From Oscillospiraceae bacterium (lineage in GTDB: Bacteria > Bacillota > Clostridia > Oscillospirales > Acutalibacteraceae), in contig CAJTCS010000003.1 in NCBI GenBank assembly GCA_910574995.1, positions 248,001-312,000 of the forward strand: 64,000 bases of DNA. The letters are read 5' to 3'. The translations under genes and the position numbers were made by a program. Below the pieces are notes generated by a model that made no database searches, was not told the DNA's origin, and worked only from the letters and a program-made list of their open reading frames with translations. Shown in pieces: positions 35,850 to 44,147 of this stretch (within the stretch, counting starts at the first letter, position 1; every line of letters begins with the position of its first letter).

Positions 35850-38800
35850 TTACTCTAACAAAGAGTCCAGGGTCTCCAGCAGCACGGCAATGTCGATGGG
35901 CTTGGGCACATGCCCGTTCATGCCGCTGCGGATGGCCTCCTGTTTATCCTCCTCGAAAGCGTTGGCCGTCATGGCCAGGATGGGGATGTTGGCCAGCTTG
36001 TGGTTGTCAAGGGCGCGGATGGCTTGGGTGGCCTCATAGCCGTTCATCACAGGCATCTGCACGTCCATCAAAATCACCCGGTAGTACCCCGGCTGGGAGG
36101 CCTTCAGCATTTCCACGGCCACCTGGCCGTTCTCGGCAATTTCAATGGTAAACCCGGCCTCTTCCAGGATGGCGACGGCGATCTCCTGGTTCAGCTCGTT
36201 GTCCTCGGCCAACAGGATGCGCCCAGTGCGGCAGGCCGGCTTTTCCCCGCTGGCTGCCCCGCCCCCCTCCTGGGTGGTAACGATGGACTGCAGGGTATCC
36301 CGCAGCTCGGACAGGAACAGGGGCTTGCTGCAAAAAGCGGTTACCCCGGCGTCCCGTGCCTCGTCCTCGATCTCCGACCAGTCGTAAGCGGTCAGTACAA
36401 TGATGGGCACCTCGCCGCCGGTCTCTTTGCGCACGCGGCGGGCCACCTCGATGCCGTTCATGTCAGGCAGCAGCCAGTCGATGATATACACGCTGTACTG
36501 GTCGTCCCGCATGACGGCCTGGCGGGTACGCAGTACGGCCTCTTTTCCCGAAAGGGTCCACTCGGCACGCAGGCCGATCTCCTGAAGCATGCAGGTCACA
36601 CTGTCACAGGTGTTGAAATCGTCGTCCACCACCAGGGCCCGGCAGTTCTGCAGCTGGGGGATGGTGGTGGATTCCACCACCTCCCCATCCAGCTTGAAAG
36701 TAAAGCAGACGGTGAACTCGGTGCCTACGTTCTGTTTGCTCTTGATGTCGATAGAGCCGTTCATCATGTCTACAATGTTTTTGGTGATGGCCATGCCCAG
36801 GCCCGTGCCCTGCACGCCGCTGGTGGTAGAATTGCGTTCGCGCTCGAAGGGCTCGGCAATGCGGGCCACAAACTCCTCGCTCATGCCGATGCCCGTATCC
36901 CGTATGCAGAATTCATAGTGGGCGAAGCCTTCCGGGGCCCCGGCCTTTTCGGCAATGCGCATGCTGACCATCCCCCCGGGGCCGGTATACTTGATGGAAT
37001 TGCCCAGAAGGTTCAGCAACACTTGGTTCAGGCGCAGGTTGTCGCATACGATATTCTCATGCACCACGTCCACCGTGTCCATATACAGCTCCAGCTGCTT
37101 GGCGTGGACGTCTGCCAGCACAATGTTCCGCAGCCCGTGCAGGATCTCCGGCAGGCTGCAGGGCTTTTCCTCCAGCTGCATTTTCCCGCTTTCAATGCGG
37201 CTCATGTCCAACACGTCGTTGATTAGGCTTAACAGGTGGTTGCCAGAGGTCATAATCTTTTTCAGGTACCCCTCCACCTGTTCCCGGCTTTCGATATGGG
37301 AGATGGCCAGGGCCGTAAAGCCGATGATGGCGTTCATGGGCGTGCGGATATCGTGGGACATATTGGAAAGGAACACGGTTTTGGCCCGGCTGGCGCGGTT
37401 CGCCTGCATCAGCGCGTCCTGCAGCAGGTCGGTCTTCTCCAGCTCTTGCCGGGTCTCCTCGTCAATGCTCCGCAGCCCCAGCACGATGCGTTGCCGGCCG
37501 GGGTCCCCGTCCAGGCGCACCACCTTCATCTGGAAATATTTCACATCCCCTGTGCCCCTGCAGGCCGTGCGGTAGTTGGCGTAATAAATTTGCCGCTGGG
37601 AGAGCTCCCGCTGTAGGTATTCCGGCGTGGCAATCTCCCGCATCATTTCCTTGTCGTCCTCGTATACGCAGGTGTCTATATACCGCCTCATACAGGCGGC
37701 AAAAGACAGCGGCCCGCTGAAAACCTCCTCCAATACGCTGTACGGGCACCCCGTGATGCGCAGGGAATAGCCCTCGCCGGTCTGTAAATCAAAGGTGCAT
37801 GCCAGGTTATAGTCGATGCTTAAGGCATGTATCAGGGCTTCCTGCTGCCGGCGTTCCCGCTGCTCCTTCTGCTTCTGTTCGGTTACGTCCAGCAGGAAAC
37901 GCTGGCATACCAGCTCCCCATTCTCCCGTATCAGCTTGATGTTGCCCATCACGTGGAGGGTTTTCCCGTCTGTATGCCGCACCCGGTATTCCAGGCTGGC
38001 GCTGTCCCCCTCGTTTTTCAGGGAGGTGATGGCGTCCCTCAGCAGTTCCTTGTCCTCCTCCAGCACAGAGTCTGCCATCATGTGGAAGCCGTCCGCCATC
38101 AGGTCTGTCTGCGTGCTATACCCCAATATCTCCAGGGCCGCCGGGTTGATGCTTAACACCCGCGAACCGTCCAAAGAGTGGACCATCACGCCGCATTCTA
38201 AGGAGGTGAACAGGGCTTCCAGCATCTGGCTTTTCGCTTCCAGCTCTTGGGCGTAAGCCCGCTCTTGGGTGATGTCGATGGCCACGCCTACCGTACCCAT
38301 CACGCTGCCGTCCCAGTCGTACAAGGGGGACTTATATGTGGTCAACAGCCGTTGCCCGCCGCCTGTCTGGATCATTTCCTCTGAAACGCAGGTCTCCCGC
38401 CTGCGCATGACCTCAGCCTCCGATTCAATGCAGGCGGGGTCGTCCTGCTCCACGTCCCATATATAGGCGTGGCCCCGCCCCTGCACCTGTTCTTTTGACT
38501 TGCCCACAGTCTGGCAAAAGCTGTCGTTGACCTTTTCGTGTATACCGTCTTTGGTTTTGTACCACACCAGGTTCGGTACGCTGTTTATAGTGGCGTCCAG
38601 GAACTGCCGCGTCTCCCAGTGGTCGGCCCTTTCCTTGTGCCTTTGCTGCCAGCGGGCAAAGCGGAAGCGTACTTCCGCCTCTTCCATGGGCAAACCCCAT
38701 ATATCCTCAATGTCGGGCAGCAGCCCCGCCAGGGCGGCCGCCTGCCCTTTGTCGGCTAATACGACCAGTTCCCCGCCCGGCTTTTTCTGGCCCAGAAGGG

Positions 38801-38996
38801 CCTCTACAGCCCTGGCAGGGCTGGCCCCGCGCAGGTCGCAAAAAATTACGTCAGCCCTACGGGCAAGGCTGGGGTCAGGCCCCAGGCTGTGGGAAAACTC
38901 ATAAGTAAAAGGGGGCAGGGGGGCCTCCTGCCGGACTAAATCCAGCTCTATGCCCGGAGGGCCCACCCAGTAAAGATGCACGTGGCGATGATACAT
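35850..38996 (-). CDS. Cytosolic PAS-containing hybrid sensor histidine kinase with two receivers
   Basis: A 1048-residue signalling protein with no membrane segments. An N-terminal ~110 residues look like a degenerate receiver. PAS-like domains follow at about 130-250, 255-375 and 390-510. The HisKA domain carries the phospho-acceptor His in SHDIRTPMN, and the HATPase has NLLGNSIKYT, DTGIGM and GTGLGM. Two receivers follow: LVVDDD..IIDWLLPDMNG and LLAEDN..LMDVQMPVMNG, both with phospho-acceptor Asp and conserved Lys (SKPL, PKPI). No output domain is present, so it must signal through a partner or an Hpt protein not seen here. AGGAG lies about 12 bases before the ATG. The stimulus is unknown but should be intracellular. 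Confidence 0.93.
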   Translation of the reverse strand: MYHRHVHLYWVGPPGIELDLVRQEAPLPPFTYEFSHSLGPDPSLARRADVIFCDLRGASPARAVEALLGQKKPGGELVVLADKGQAAALAGLLPDIEDIWGLPMEEAEVRFRFARWQQRHKERADHWETRQFLDATINSVPNLVWYKTKDGIHEKVNDSFCQTVGKSKEQVQGRGHAYIWDVEQDDPACIESEAEVMRRRETCVSEEMIQTGGGQRLLTTYKSPLYDWDGSVMGTVGVAIDITQERAYAQELEAKSQMLEALFTSLECGVMVHSLDGSRVLSINPAALEILGYSTQTDLMADGFHMMADSVLEEDKELLRDAITSLKNEGDSASLEYRVRHTDGKTLHVMGNIKLIRENGELVCQRFLLDVTEQKQKEQRERRQQEALIHALSIDYNLACTFDLQTGEGYSLRITGCPYSVLEEVFSGPLSFAACMRRYIDTCVYEDDKEMMREIATPEYLQRELSQRQIYYANYRTACRGTGDVKYFQMKVVRLDGDPGRQRIVLGLRSIDEETRQELEKTDLLQDALMQANRASRAKTVFLSNMSHDIRTPMNAIIGFTALAISHIESREQVEGYLKKIMTSGNHLLSLINDVLDMSRIESGKMQLEEKPCSLPEILHGLRNIVLADVHAKQLELYMDTVDVVHENIVCDNLRLNQVLLNLLGNSIKYTGPGGMVSMRIAEKAGAPEGFAHYEFCIRDTGIGMSEEFVARIAEPFERERNSTTSGVQGTGLGMAITKNIVDMMNGSIDIKSKQNVGTEFTVCFTFKLDGEVVESTTIPQLQNCRALVVDDDFNTCDSVTCMLQEIGLRAEWTLSGKEAVLRTRQAVMRDDQYSVYIIDWLLPDMNGIEVARRVRKETGGEVPIIVLTAYDWSEIEDEARDAGVTAFCSKPLFLSELRDTLQSIVTTQEGGGAASGEKPACRTGRILLAEDNELNQEIAVAILEEAGFTIEIAENGQVAVEMLKASQPGYYRVILMDVQMPVMNGYEATQAIRALDNHKLANIPILAMTANAFEEDKQEAIRSGMNGHVPKPIDIAVLLETLDSLLE

Positions 38997-39268
38997 GATA
39001 ATTTTTCACTCCTGTACGCAATAGGTAAATACACTTTCCCAATTGTTATTTTACAGATTCCCGGCCCCGGTGTCAATAATCCCATAGGGTTTTCTTGTGT
39101 AAAATAAGAAATATCTTTCCCCCGCAAGTAAGATCTGGGTATGGCTGGGGACGTTTCCCTTCCTGGGAATTACCCGCGGGCCAGCCGGACGTTAGGGGCG
39201 CGGCTGTGCGTATAGGCATAACGTACCGGGTGGGCGCTTATACATATTGTAAGGGGGGATGGCGGGAA

Positions 39269-40150
39269 ATGGGCGTCATAAAGAAAGGAAAGGCGTATGG
39301 CCTGGTGCGCCTGAACCTGAAGCTGCTGGGGGTGGCGCTGCTGTGCCTAGCCTTAGGCGCCGGGGCCCTGACAGCCCTGGGGGCGGCCGAAGGGGAAGGC
39401 GTGGACGTGCCGGTGGTGATGTATCACGCCCTTTTGAAGGATGGGGCCCGCCAGGGGCAGTATGTGGTTTCCCCGGCACAGTTCGAAAGCGACCTGCGGT
39501 ACCTGCAAGAGCATGGCTATACCACCGTGCTGGTGAAAGACCTGATCGCCTATACAAAGGGGGAGGGCCTGCCGGAAAAGCCCGTCTTGATCACCTTTGA
39601 CGACGGCTATTACAACAACTATCTGTACGGCTTCCCTTTGGCGGAAAAGTACGGATGTAAGTTTGTCCTGTCTCCCATTGGGCGCTATTCAGACCTGTAT
39701 ACGGATACGCCCGACGAGAACGCCTATTATTCCCACGCCACGTGGGCCCAGCTGCGGGAGATGGCCGCTTCCGGCCTGGTAGAAGTGCAGAACCATAGCT
39801 ATGACCTGCATCAAAGCCGGGGCGGCCGGCTGGGGGTAAAGAAGCTTGCCAGGGAATCGGACCAGGAATACCGGCGGATGCTGGCCCAGGACCTGACCCG
39901 GGCCCAGTCTGCTATAGAAGCGGGCGTGGGGGAAGCGCCCACGGCTTTTGTGTACCCTTTCGGGGCCTTCAGCAAGGCTACGCCGGATATCGTGAAAGGG
40001 CTGGGCTTTGCCTGTACGATGTCCTGCGAGGAGAGGGTCAGCCGCATTACCCGGGACCCGGAATCCCTATACGGGCTGGGGCGGTTCCTGCGCCCAGCCG
40101 GGCCGTCCTCCCAGGAGTTTTTCGAGAAGCGGATGGGGCTGGGGCCGTGA
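39269..40150 (+). CDS. Polysaccharide deacetylase (NodB homology domain)
   Basis: A 293-residue exported or membrane-anchored carbohydrate esterase (CE4 family). A hydrophobic N-terminal segment (LLGVALLCLALGAGALTALGA, about 14-35) acts as signal or anchor. The NodB domain starts PVVMYHALL and has the metal/catalytic Asp pair in TFDDGY and the His pair in NHSYDLH. The later AFVYPFGAFS segment is motif 3. It likely removes N-acetyl groups from peptidoglycan or another surface glycan, and the YxkH/PgaB-like N-terminus is closer to general CE4 enzymes than to sporulation PdaA. GGGGGG sits 10 bases before the chosen ATG. Confidence 0.9.
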   Translation: MGVIKKGKAYGLVRLNLKLLGVALLCLALGAGALTALGAAEGEGVDVPVVMYHALLKDGARQGQYVVSPAQFESDLRYLQEHGYTTVLVKDLIAYTKGEGLPEKPVLITFDDGYYNNYLYGFPLAEKYGCKFVLSPIGRYSDLYTDTPDENAYYSHATWAQLREMAASGLVEVQNHSYDLHQSRGGRLGVKKLARESDQEYRRMLAQDLTRAQSAIEAGVGEAPTAFVYPFGAFSKATPDIVKGLGFACTMSCEERVSRITRDPESLYGLGRFLRPAGPSSQEFFEKRMGLGP

Positions 40151-40191
40151 GGCCAACGGGCACGCGCCGGGGAAGAGGAGGGGCATAAGCG

Positions 40192-41556
40192 GTGGAAGCG
40201 TTGCGGATCGTCCGGGAAATTTTGTGGGGATGGCCTACGCTGCTGCTGATTTTGGCGGCGGGGGCATATTTTTCCTATGAAACATGTTTTTTGCAGCTGC
40301 GCCGGGTTGGCTTGTGGCTGCGTTCCCCTTTGGGGGGGAGGAAGGGAAGGGCGGGGGGCGTCAGCAAATTCCAGGCCCTGACAGCGGCGCTTGCCGGGTC
40401 TATTGGCACGGGGAACATTGTGGGGGTGGCGGCGGCCATTATGGCTGGGGGCCCGGGGGCCTTGTTCTGGATGTGGGTTTCCGCCCTCCTGGGCATGATG
40501 ACTGTCTTCGTAGAAAACTTCCTGGCCGCCCGGTACCAGGGCGGCGGCAGCCCTTGGGCCGCCGGGGCCCTGCGCACCCTTGAAAATGCCGGGCGCTGGG
40601 GGAAGAGGCTGGCCCTGGTATATGCCTGCGGGTGCTGCCTGTCCTCCTTGGGCATGGGGAACATGGTGCAGATGCACGCGCTCGCCGCTGCCAGCCGGGA
40701 CTTGGGCCTGGCGCCCTGGCTGGTGGGGCTGGGTGCGGCGGCGCTGCTGTTCTTTGTGGCCCAGGGGGGCCTGGGGGTTGCGGTACGCATCACCCAAGGC
40801 CTGGTGCCTGCCATGACCTTCCTGTTTTTCGGCTGTTCCTTGGTGGTGCTGTGGACGTTCCGGGAGGCGCTGCCCGGCGCTTTCGCCAGCATTTTTGCAA
40901 ACGCCTTTTCCTTGCGGGCGGGGGCGGGGGGTGTGGCGGCCATGCTGTTGGCTGTGAAAAGCGGGGTGTCCCGGGGGGTGTTTACCAACGAGGCCGGTCT
41001 GGGCAGCTCGGCCTTTGCTTACGAAGGGGTACGGGGCCGCACGCCCATGGAAACAGGCGGGCTGGGTATTTTCCAGGTGTTCCTGGACACCCTGGTTATG
41101 TGCACTGTGACAGGGCTGTGCATTTTGTGCTGCCCAGCCGCCGGGCTTTCCGGGGCCCAGATGACCTTCTACCCCTACCAGCAGGCCATGGGGGTGTGGG
41201 GCCGGTGGGCGGTGTCCTTATGTACGGCGCTGTTCGCCCTGGCCACGGCCATTGCCTGGTGCTGTTATGGCCGCAGCGGCCTTTTCTACCTGACCCATGG
41301 CCGGGGCCGCCGTGCCTTTGGGCTGGTGTCGGCGGGGGCTGCTTTCCTGGGGTGTTTGCTTCCGCTGGAGGCGGTATTCGACCTGGCGGACGCCTGCAAC
41401 GGCCTGATGGCGCTTCCCAACGTATTGGCGCTGTTCCTGTTGGCGCGCAAAGCCCTGGCAGATATAGAACAGGAGGAAAACCGGGAATTTTTGGGAAAAA
41501 ACCGGGGAAAAAGAAACGGTGTGCAACAAAGTGCACAAAATAGAAAAAGGCACTAG
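40192..41556 (+). CDS. Sodium:alanine (AGCS) symporter family protein
   Basis: A 454-residue membrane transporter that couples Na+ to alanine or glycine uptake. About 10-11 hydrophobic segments are visible, along with the family signatures GSIGTGNIVGVA near residue 75 and FTNEAGLGSS near 265. A GTG start at 40192 follows GAGGAGGGG and gives the standard family N-terminus. It begins 41 bases after the deacetylase and may be co-transcribed with it. D-/L-alanine is a cell-wall precursor, so a functional link is conceivable but not shown. Confidence 0.92.
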   Translation: MEALRIVREILWGWPTLLLILAAGAYFSYETCFLQLRRVGLWLRSPLGGRKGRAGGVSKFQALTAALAGSIGTGNIVGVAAAIMAGGPGALFWMWVSALLGMMTVFVENFLAARYQGGGSPWAAGALRTLENAGRWGKRLALVYACGCCLSSLGMGNMVQMHALAAASRDLGLAPWLVGLGAAALLFFVAQGGLGVAVRITQGLVPAMTFLFFGCSLVVLWTFREALPGAFASIFANAFSLRAGAGGVAAMLLAVKSGVSRGVFTNEAGLGSSAFAYEGVRGRTPMETGGLGIFQVFLDTLVMCTVTGLCILCCPAAGLSGAQMTFYPYQQAMGVWGRWAVSLCTALFALATAIAWCCYGRSGLFYLTHGRGRRAFGLVSAGAAFLGCLLPLEAVFDLADACNGLMALPNVLALFLLARKALADIEQEENREFLGKNRGKRNGVQQSAQNRKRH

Positions 41557-41573
41557 CTTTTTTACAGGGTATA

Positions 41574-41582
41574 TGCTATAAT
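41574..41582 (+). promoter_or_regulatory. Extended -10 promoter for darA-holB
   Basis: TGCTATAAT, an extended -10 box with no good -35, about 135 bases before the darA ATG. The intervening leader is GC-rich with several GGCGGCC-type inverted repeats. Confidence 0.5.
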
Positions 41583-41716
41583 AAACTTGAAAATAATTTG
41601 GATTCCCCGAACATACCGGCCATACCTCTATAGCGGCCCTTTTGGCGGCCGGCGCAAAGGGGGCGGCCGTGTGGGCGGGGCCCGTCAGGCCCGGGAAAGA
41701 CAGGAGGCAACGAAAC

Positions 41717-42040
41717 ATGAAATTGATATTGGCGATCGTAAGCAACGACGACAGCGGGGCGGTGTCCTCTGCGCTGACCAGGGGCGGTTATTCTGTGACC
41801 AAGCTGGCCACCACCGGCGGCTTTTTGATGGCTGGCAACACCACCTTTATTTCCGGCGTGGAGGACGACAAGGTGGACGACGTGATCGGCATCATTTCCC
41901 AATATAGTTCGCGCCGTACCCAGATCGTCCCCAGCACCTCTACGATGGAGGTGGGGATGTATTCATCCTTCCCGGTAGAGGTAACGGTAGGCGGCTCTAC
42001 CATTTTCGTGCTGAACGTAGACCGTTTCGAAAAAGTGTAA
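41717..42040 (+). CDS. darA: Cyclic-di-AMP receptor protein DarA/PstA (YaaQ)
   Basis: A 107-residue PII-like trimeric protein (DUF970) that binds c-di-AMP. MKLILAIVSNDD at the N-terminus, LATTGGFLMAGNTTF and SSRRTQIV are the characteristic segments, and the length matches the family. AGGAGG lies 9 bases before the ATG. The next gene, 4 bases on, is holB; yaaQ and holB are commonly close together in Firmicutes, with yaaR and yaaT nearby. Neither yaaR nor yaaT is present here. Confidence 0.93.
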   Translation: MKLILAIVSNDDSGAVSSALTRGGYSVTKLATTGGFLMAGNTTFISGVEDDKVDDVIGIISQYSSRRTQIVPSTSTMEVGMYSSFPVEVTVGGSTIFVLNVDRFEKV

Positions 42041-42044
42041 GCCC

Positions 42045-43028
42045 ATGGACTTCGCCGGGTTTTTAGGGAATCCTGGGGTAAAAGCGGCGGTACAAGACGC
42101 CTTTTCCTCCGGGCGCTTTCCCCATACCCTGATCCTGCAGGGGGATCCGGGCACTGGCCGCCGCACCCTGGCAGGGGTGATTGCCCGGGCCTTGGTGTGC
42201 CAGAAGCGGGACAAGGCCCCTTGTGGGATATGCCCTGCCTGCATCCGGGCGCAGGCGGGGTCCCATCCAGACATACGGGTGCTGGAGGGCAAAGGCCCAG
42301 GCGGGAACCTGACCGTGGACATGGTGAAGGAGATACAGGAAGACGCGCAGCGCATGCCGGACGAGGCCGACTATAGCATATACATTTTATGTTTGGGGGA
42401 CCACACGCTGGAGGCGCCCCAAAATAAGCTTTTGAAGCTGATAGAAGAGCCCCCAGGCAGCGCGGTGTTCCTTTTGGTGTGCCGCTCTGCCCAAACATTG
42501 CTGCCTACCATACGTTCCCGGGCGCAGGTGCTGACCCTGCTGCCTTTGGGGGAAGAGGAGGCGGCCCGGTGGGTGCAGGCCCAGAAGGGTATAGAGGAAG
42601 CCGCTGCGCGGCAGCTGGCCTTGCTGTGCGGCGGTAACTTGGGCCGCATGTTAGGGGAACTGGAAAGCGGCGCCCAACGTCAGGCCATGGAGGTAGCCCG
42701 CGCTATGATACGGGGCATGACGGTGCGGGGCGGGCACCAGCTGCTGCGTGCAGCCGCCCCTTTGCAAAAGGACCGGGCCCTGTTTGGGGAGGTGCTGCGG
42801 CGGTTGGGGATGATTTTCCGGGATGCTTGCGCGCTGCGTTGGGGCGGTAAGACCCTGTTGGGCGGTGCGCCGGAGGAAGCCGACCTGCTGGGGGACCTGC
42901 CCCAGAGGCAGCTGCTGTCTTTGCCAGAAGTGGCGGAGAAATACCGCCAGGGCCTAGAGCGCAACGGCAACACTACGCTGTTGGTGGCCTGCCTGTGCGC
43001 AGACCTGCGGGCTGCTGCGGGGCGGTGA
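42045..43028 (+). CDS. holB: DNA polymerase III subunit delta'
   Basis: A 327-residue clamp-loader subunit. An AAA+ N-terminal domain has a degenerate P-loop (GDPGTGRRT, with Arg where the ATP-binding Lys would be), as expected for a delta' that does not hydrolyse ATP. A four-cysteine zinc site follows (C in ALVCQ, then CGICPAC), and the SRC-like motif is IRSRAQ. The ATG lies 4 bases after darA, so translation is probably coupled; no good ribosome site is visible. The next gene has its own promoter. Confidence 0.92.
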   Translation: MDFAGFLGNPGVKAAVQDAFSSGRFPHTLILQGDPGTGRRTLAGVIARALVCQKRDKAPCGICPACIRAQAGSHPDIRVLEGKGPGGNLTVDMVKEIQEDAQRMPDEADYSIYILCLGDHTLEAPQNKLLKLIEEPPGSAVFLLVCRSAQTLLPTIRSRAQVLTLLPLGEEEAARWVQAQKGIEEAAARQLALLCGGNLGRMLGELESGAQRQAMEVARAMIRGMTVRGGHQLLRAAAPLQKDRALFGEVLRRLGMIFRDACALRWGGKTLLGGAPEEADLLGDLPQRQLLSLPEVAEKYRQGLERNGNTTLLVACLCADLRAAAGR

Positions 43029-43072
43029 TGGGGGCGTTGCGCCGCTGGACGGGTACGCCTGCGTCCAGGGCC

Positions 43073-43101
43073 TTGACAGGGTGGCGCCTGGATGCTATAA
43101 T
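43073..43101 (+). promoter_or_regulatory. Consensus promoter of the pnuC-like gene
   Basis: TTGACA, a 17-base spacer and TATAAT, both hexamers perfect. Transcription should start near 43108. Confidence 0.9.
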
Positions 43102-43107
43102 TACAAG

Positions 43108-43207
43108 GAAACAGGATATAGAAACTGCCACCGGGCAGGAATGCTTCAAAAGCATTCGCTTGTGCATCGTTAGGTCTTAGAAGATGCGCAAACGGATGCT
43201 TTTTTTT
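43108..43207 (+). promoter_or_regulatory. Putative riboswitch/attenuator leader of the pnuC-like gene
   Basis: About 100 bases of leader RNA with two exclusive folds. Fold one: hairpin CTGCC/GGCAG (43125-43138) directly followed by a perfect 8-bp hairpin GAATGCTT/AAGCATTC (43139-43157). Fold two: AAGCATTCG (43150-43158) pairs instead with CGGATGCTT (43193-43201), extended by TTGTGCATC/GATGCGCAA, and is followed by eight Ts, making an intrinsic terminator. Because the two share 43150-43157, this has the form of a transcription-control switch. I do not recognise the ligand-binding part (about 43108-43140). Confidence 0.7.
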
Positions 43208-43259
43208 GTCCTGTGCTATCAAGATCGTTTTATTTCTATGTAGAAAGGAAGAATGCCAC

Positions 43260-43961
43260 ATGAACAAATTCAAAAGCTGCCTTGCCTACTTTACAAAAGG
43301 GGAAGCCGCCTTGTGGGGTGGGTCGGTTTGCCTGGTGCTGGGGGCTTACCTGCTTTTTGACAGGCAGGGCCATGTAGTGCTGGCAGCCTCGCTGCTGGGC
43401 GTCACCTCTCTCCTGTTCAACGCTAAGGGGAACCCTATTGGCCAGGTACTGATGGTGGCTTTCAGCCTGCTGTATGGGGTTGTGTCCTGGGGGTTTGCCT
43501 ATTATGGGGAAATGGCAACCTATATGGGCATGACCGCACCCATGTCGCTCTTCGCGCTGGCCTCTTGGCTGCGCAACCCCTATAAAGGCAGCCGGGCACA
43601 AGTAGCGGTACAAAGGCTGGCGGCCCGGCAGGTGTGGGTTATGGCCTTGCTGGCTGTGGCCGTTACAGCGGCGTTCTACTTTATCCTGCGGGCTTTCCAT
43701 ACGGCGAACCTGCTGCCCAGCACCCTTTCGGTGGCCACCAGCTTTCTGGCCGTGTACTTGACCGCTTTGCGCAGCCCGTACTTCGCCCTGTGCTATGCCG
43801 CCAATGACTTGATCCTGGTGGCGCTGTGGGTGCTGGCCTCCCTACAGGACAAGGCGTACCTGTCAGTGGCAGCGTGTTTTGTGGTTTTCCTGGCCAACGA
43901 CGGCTATACGTTCTACAACTGGCGGCGGATGCAGAAGAGCCAGGAGGGGGCGCGCCTGTGA
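43260..43961 (+). CDS. pnuC: PnuC-family vitamin/nucleoside transporter
   Basis: A 233-residue membrane protein with about seven hydrophobic segments. FNAKGNPIGQVLM, YYGEMATYMGMTAPM and WLRNPY are the family's signature stretches, and the C-terminal NDGYTFYNWRRM matches PnuC. Characterised members move nicotinamide riboside by facilitated diffusion, and relatives (PnuT, PnuX) carry thiamine or riboflavin; the substrate here cannot be fixed from sequence. AGGAAG lies 9 bases before the ATG. It is expressed from a consensus promoter through a leader with a conditional terminator, which suggests feedback control by a metabolite. No partner kinase is adjacent. Confidence 0.88.
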   Translation: MNKFKSCLAYFTKGEAALWGGSVCLVLGAYLLFDRQGHVVLAASLLGVTSLLFNAKGNPIGQVLMVAFSLLYGVVSWGFAYYGEMATYMGMTAPMSLFALASWLRNPYKGSRAQVAVQRLAARQVWVMALLAVAVTAAFYFILRAFHTANLLPSTLSVATSFLAVYLTALRSPYFALCYAANDLILVALWVLASLQDKAYLSVAACFVVFLANDGYTFYNWRRMQKSQEGARL

Positions 43962-44037
43962 TAAAGGTATAGCCCTTCCAGGCAGGGCCTGTTACGAAAA
44001 ATATTTGTCCGGACACAGCCGCTTCCCCCTTTTTTCC

Positions 44038-44066
44038 TTGACAAAACCAGGGGGCGCGTGTATAAT
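44038..44066 (+). promoter_or_regulatory. Consensus promoter of the polyamine transport genes
   Basis: TTGACA, a 17-base spacer, TATAAT, all consensus, about 82 bases before the potA start. Confidence 0.9.
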
Positions 44067-44147
44067 CAGGAATTGTAAACTATACCGATTTAGTATATAT
44101 TCCAGGCGCTTGCTGTTTCCCGGCGGGTGCGGAAAGGGTGGAAAATC

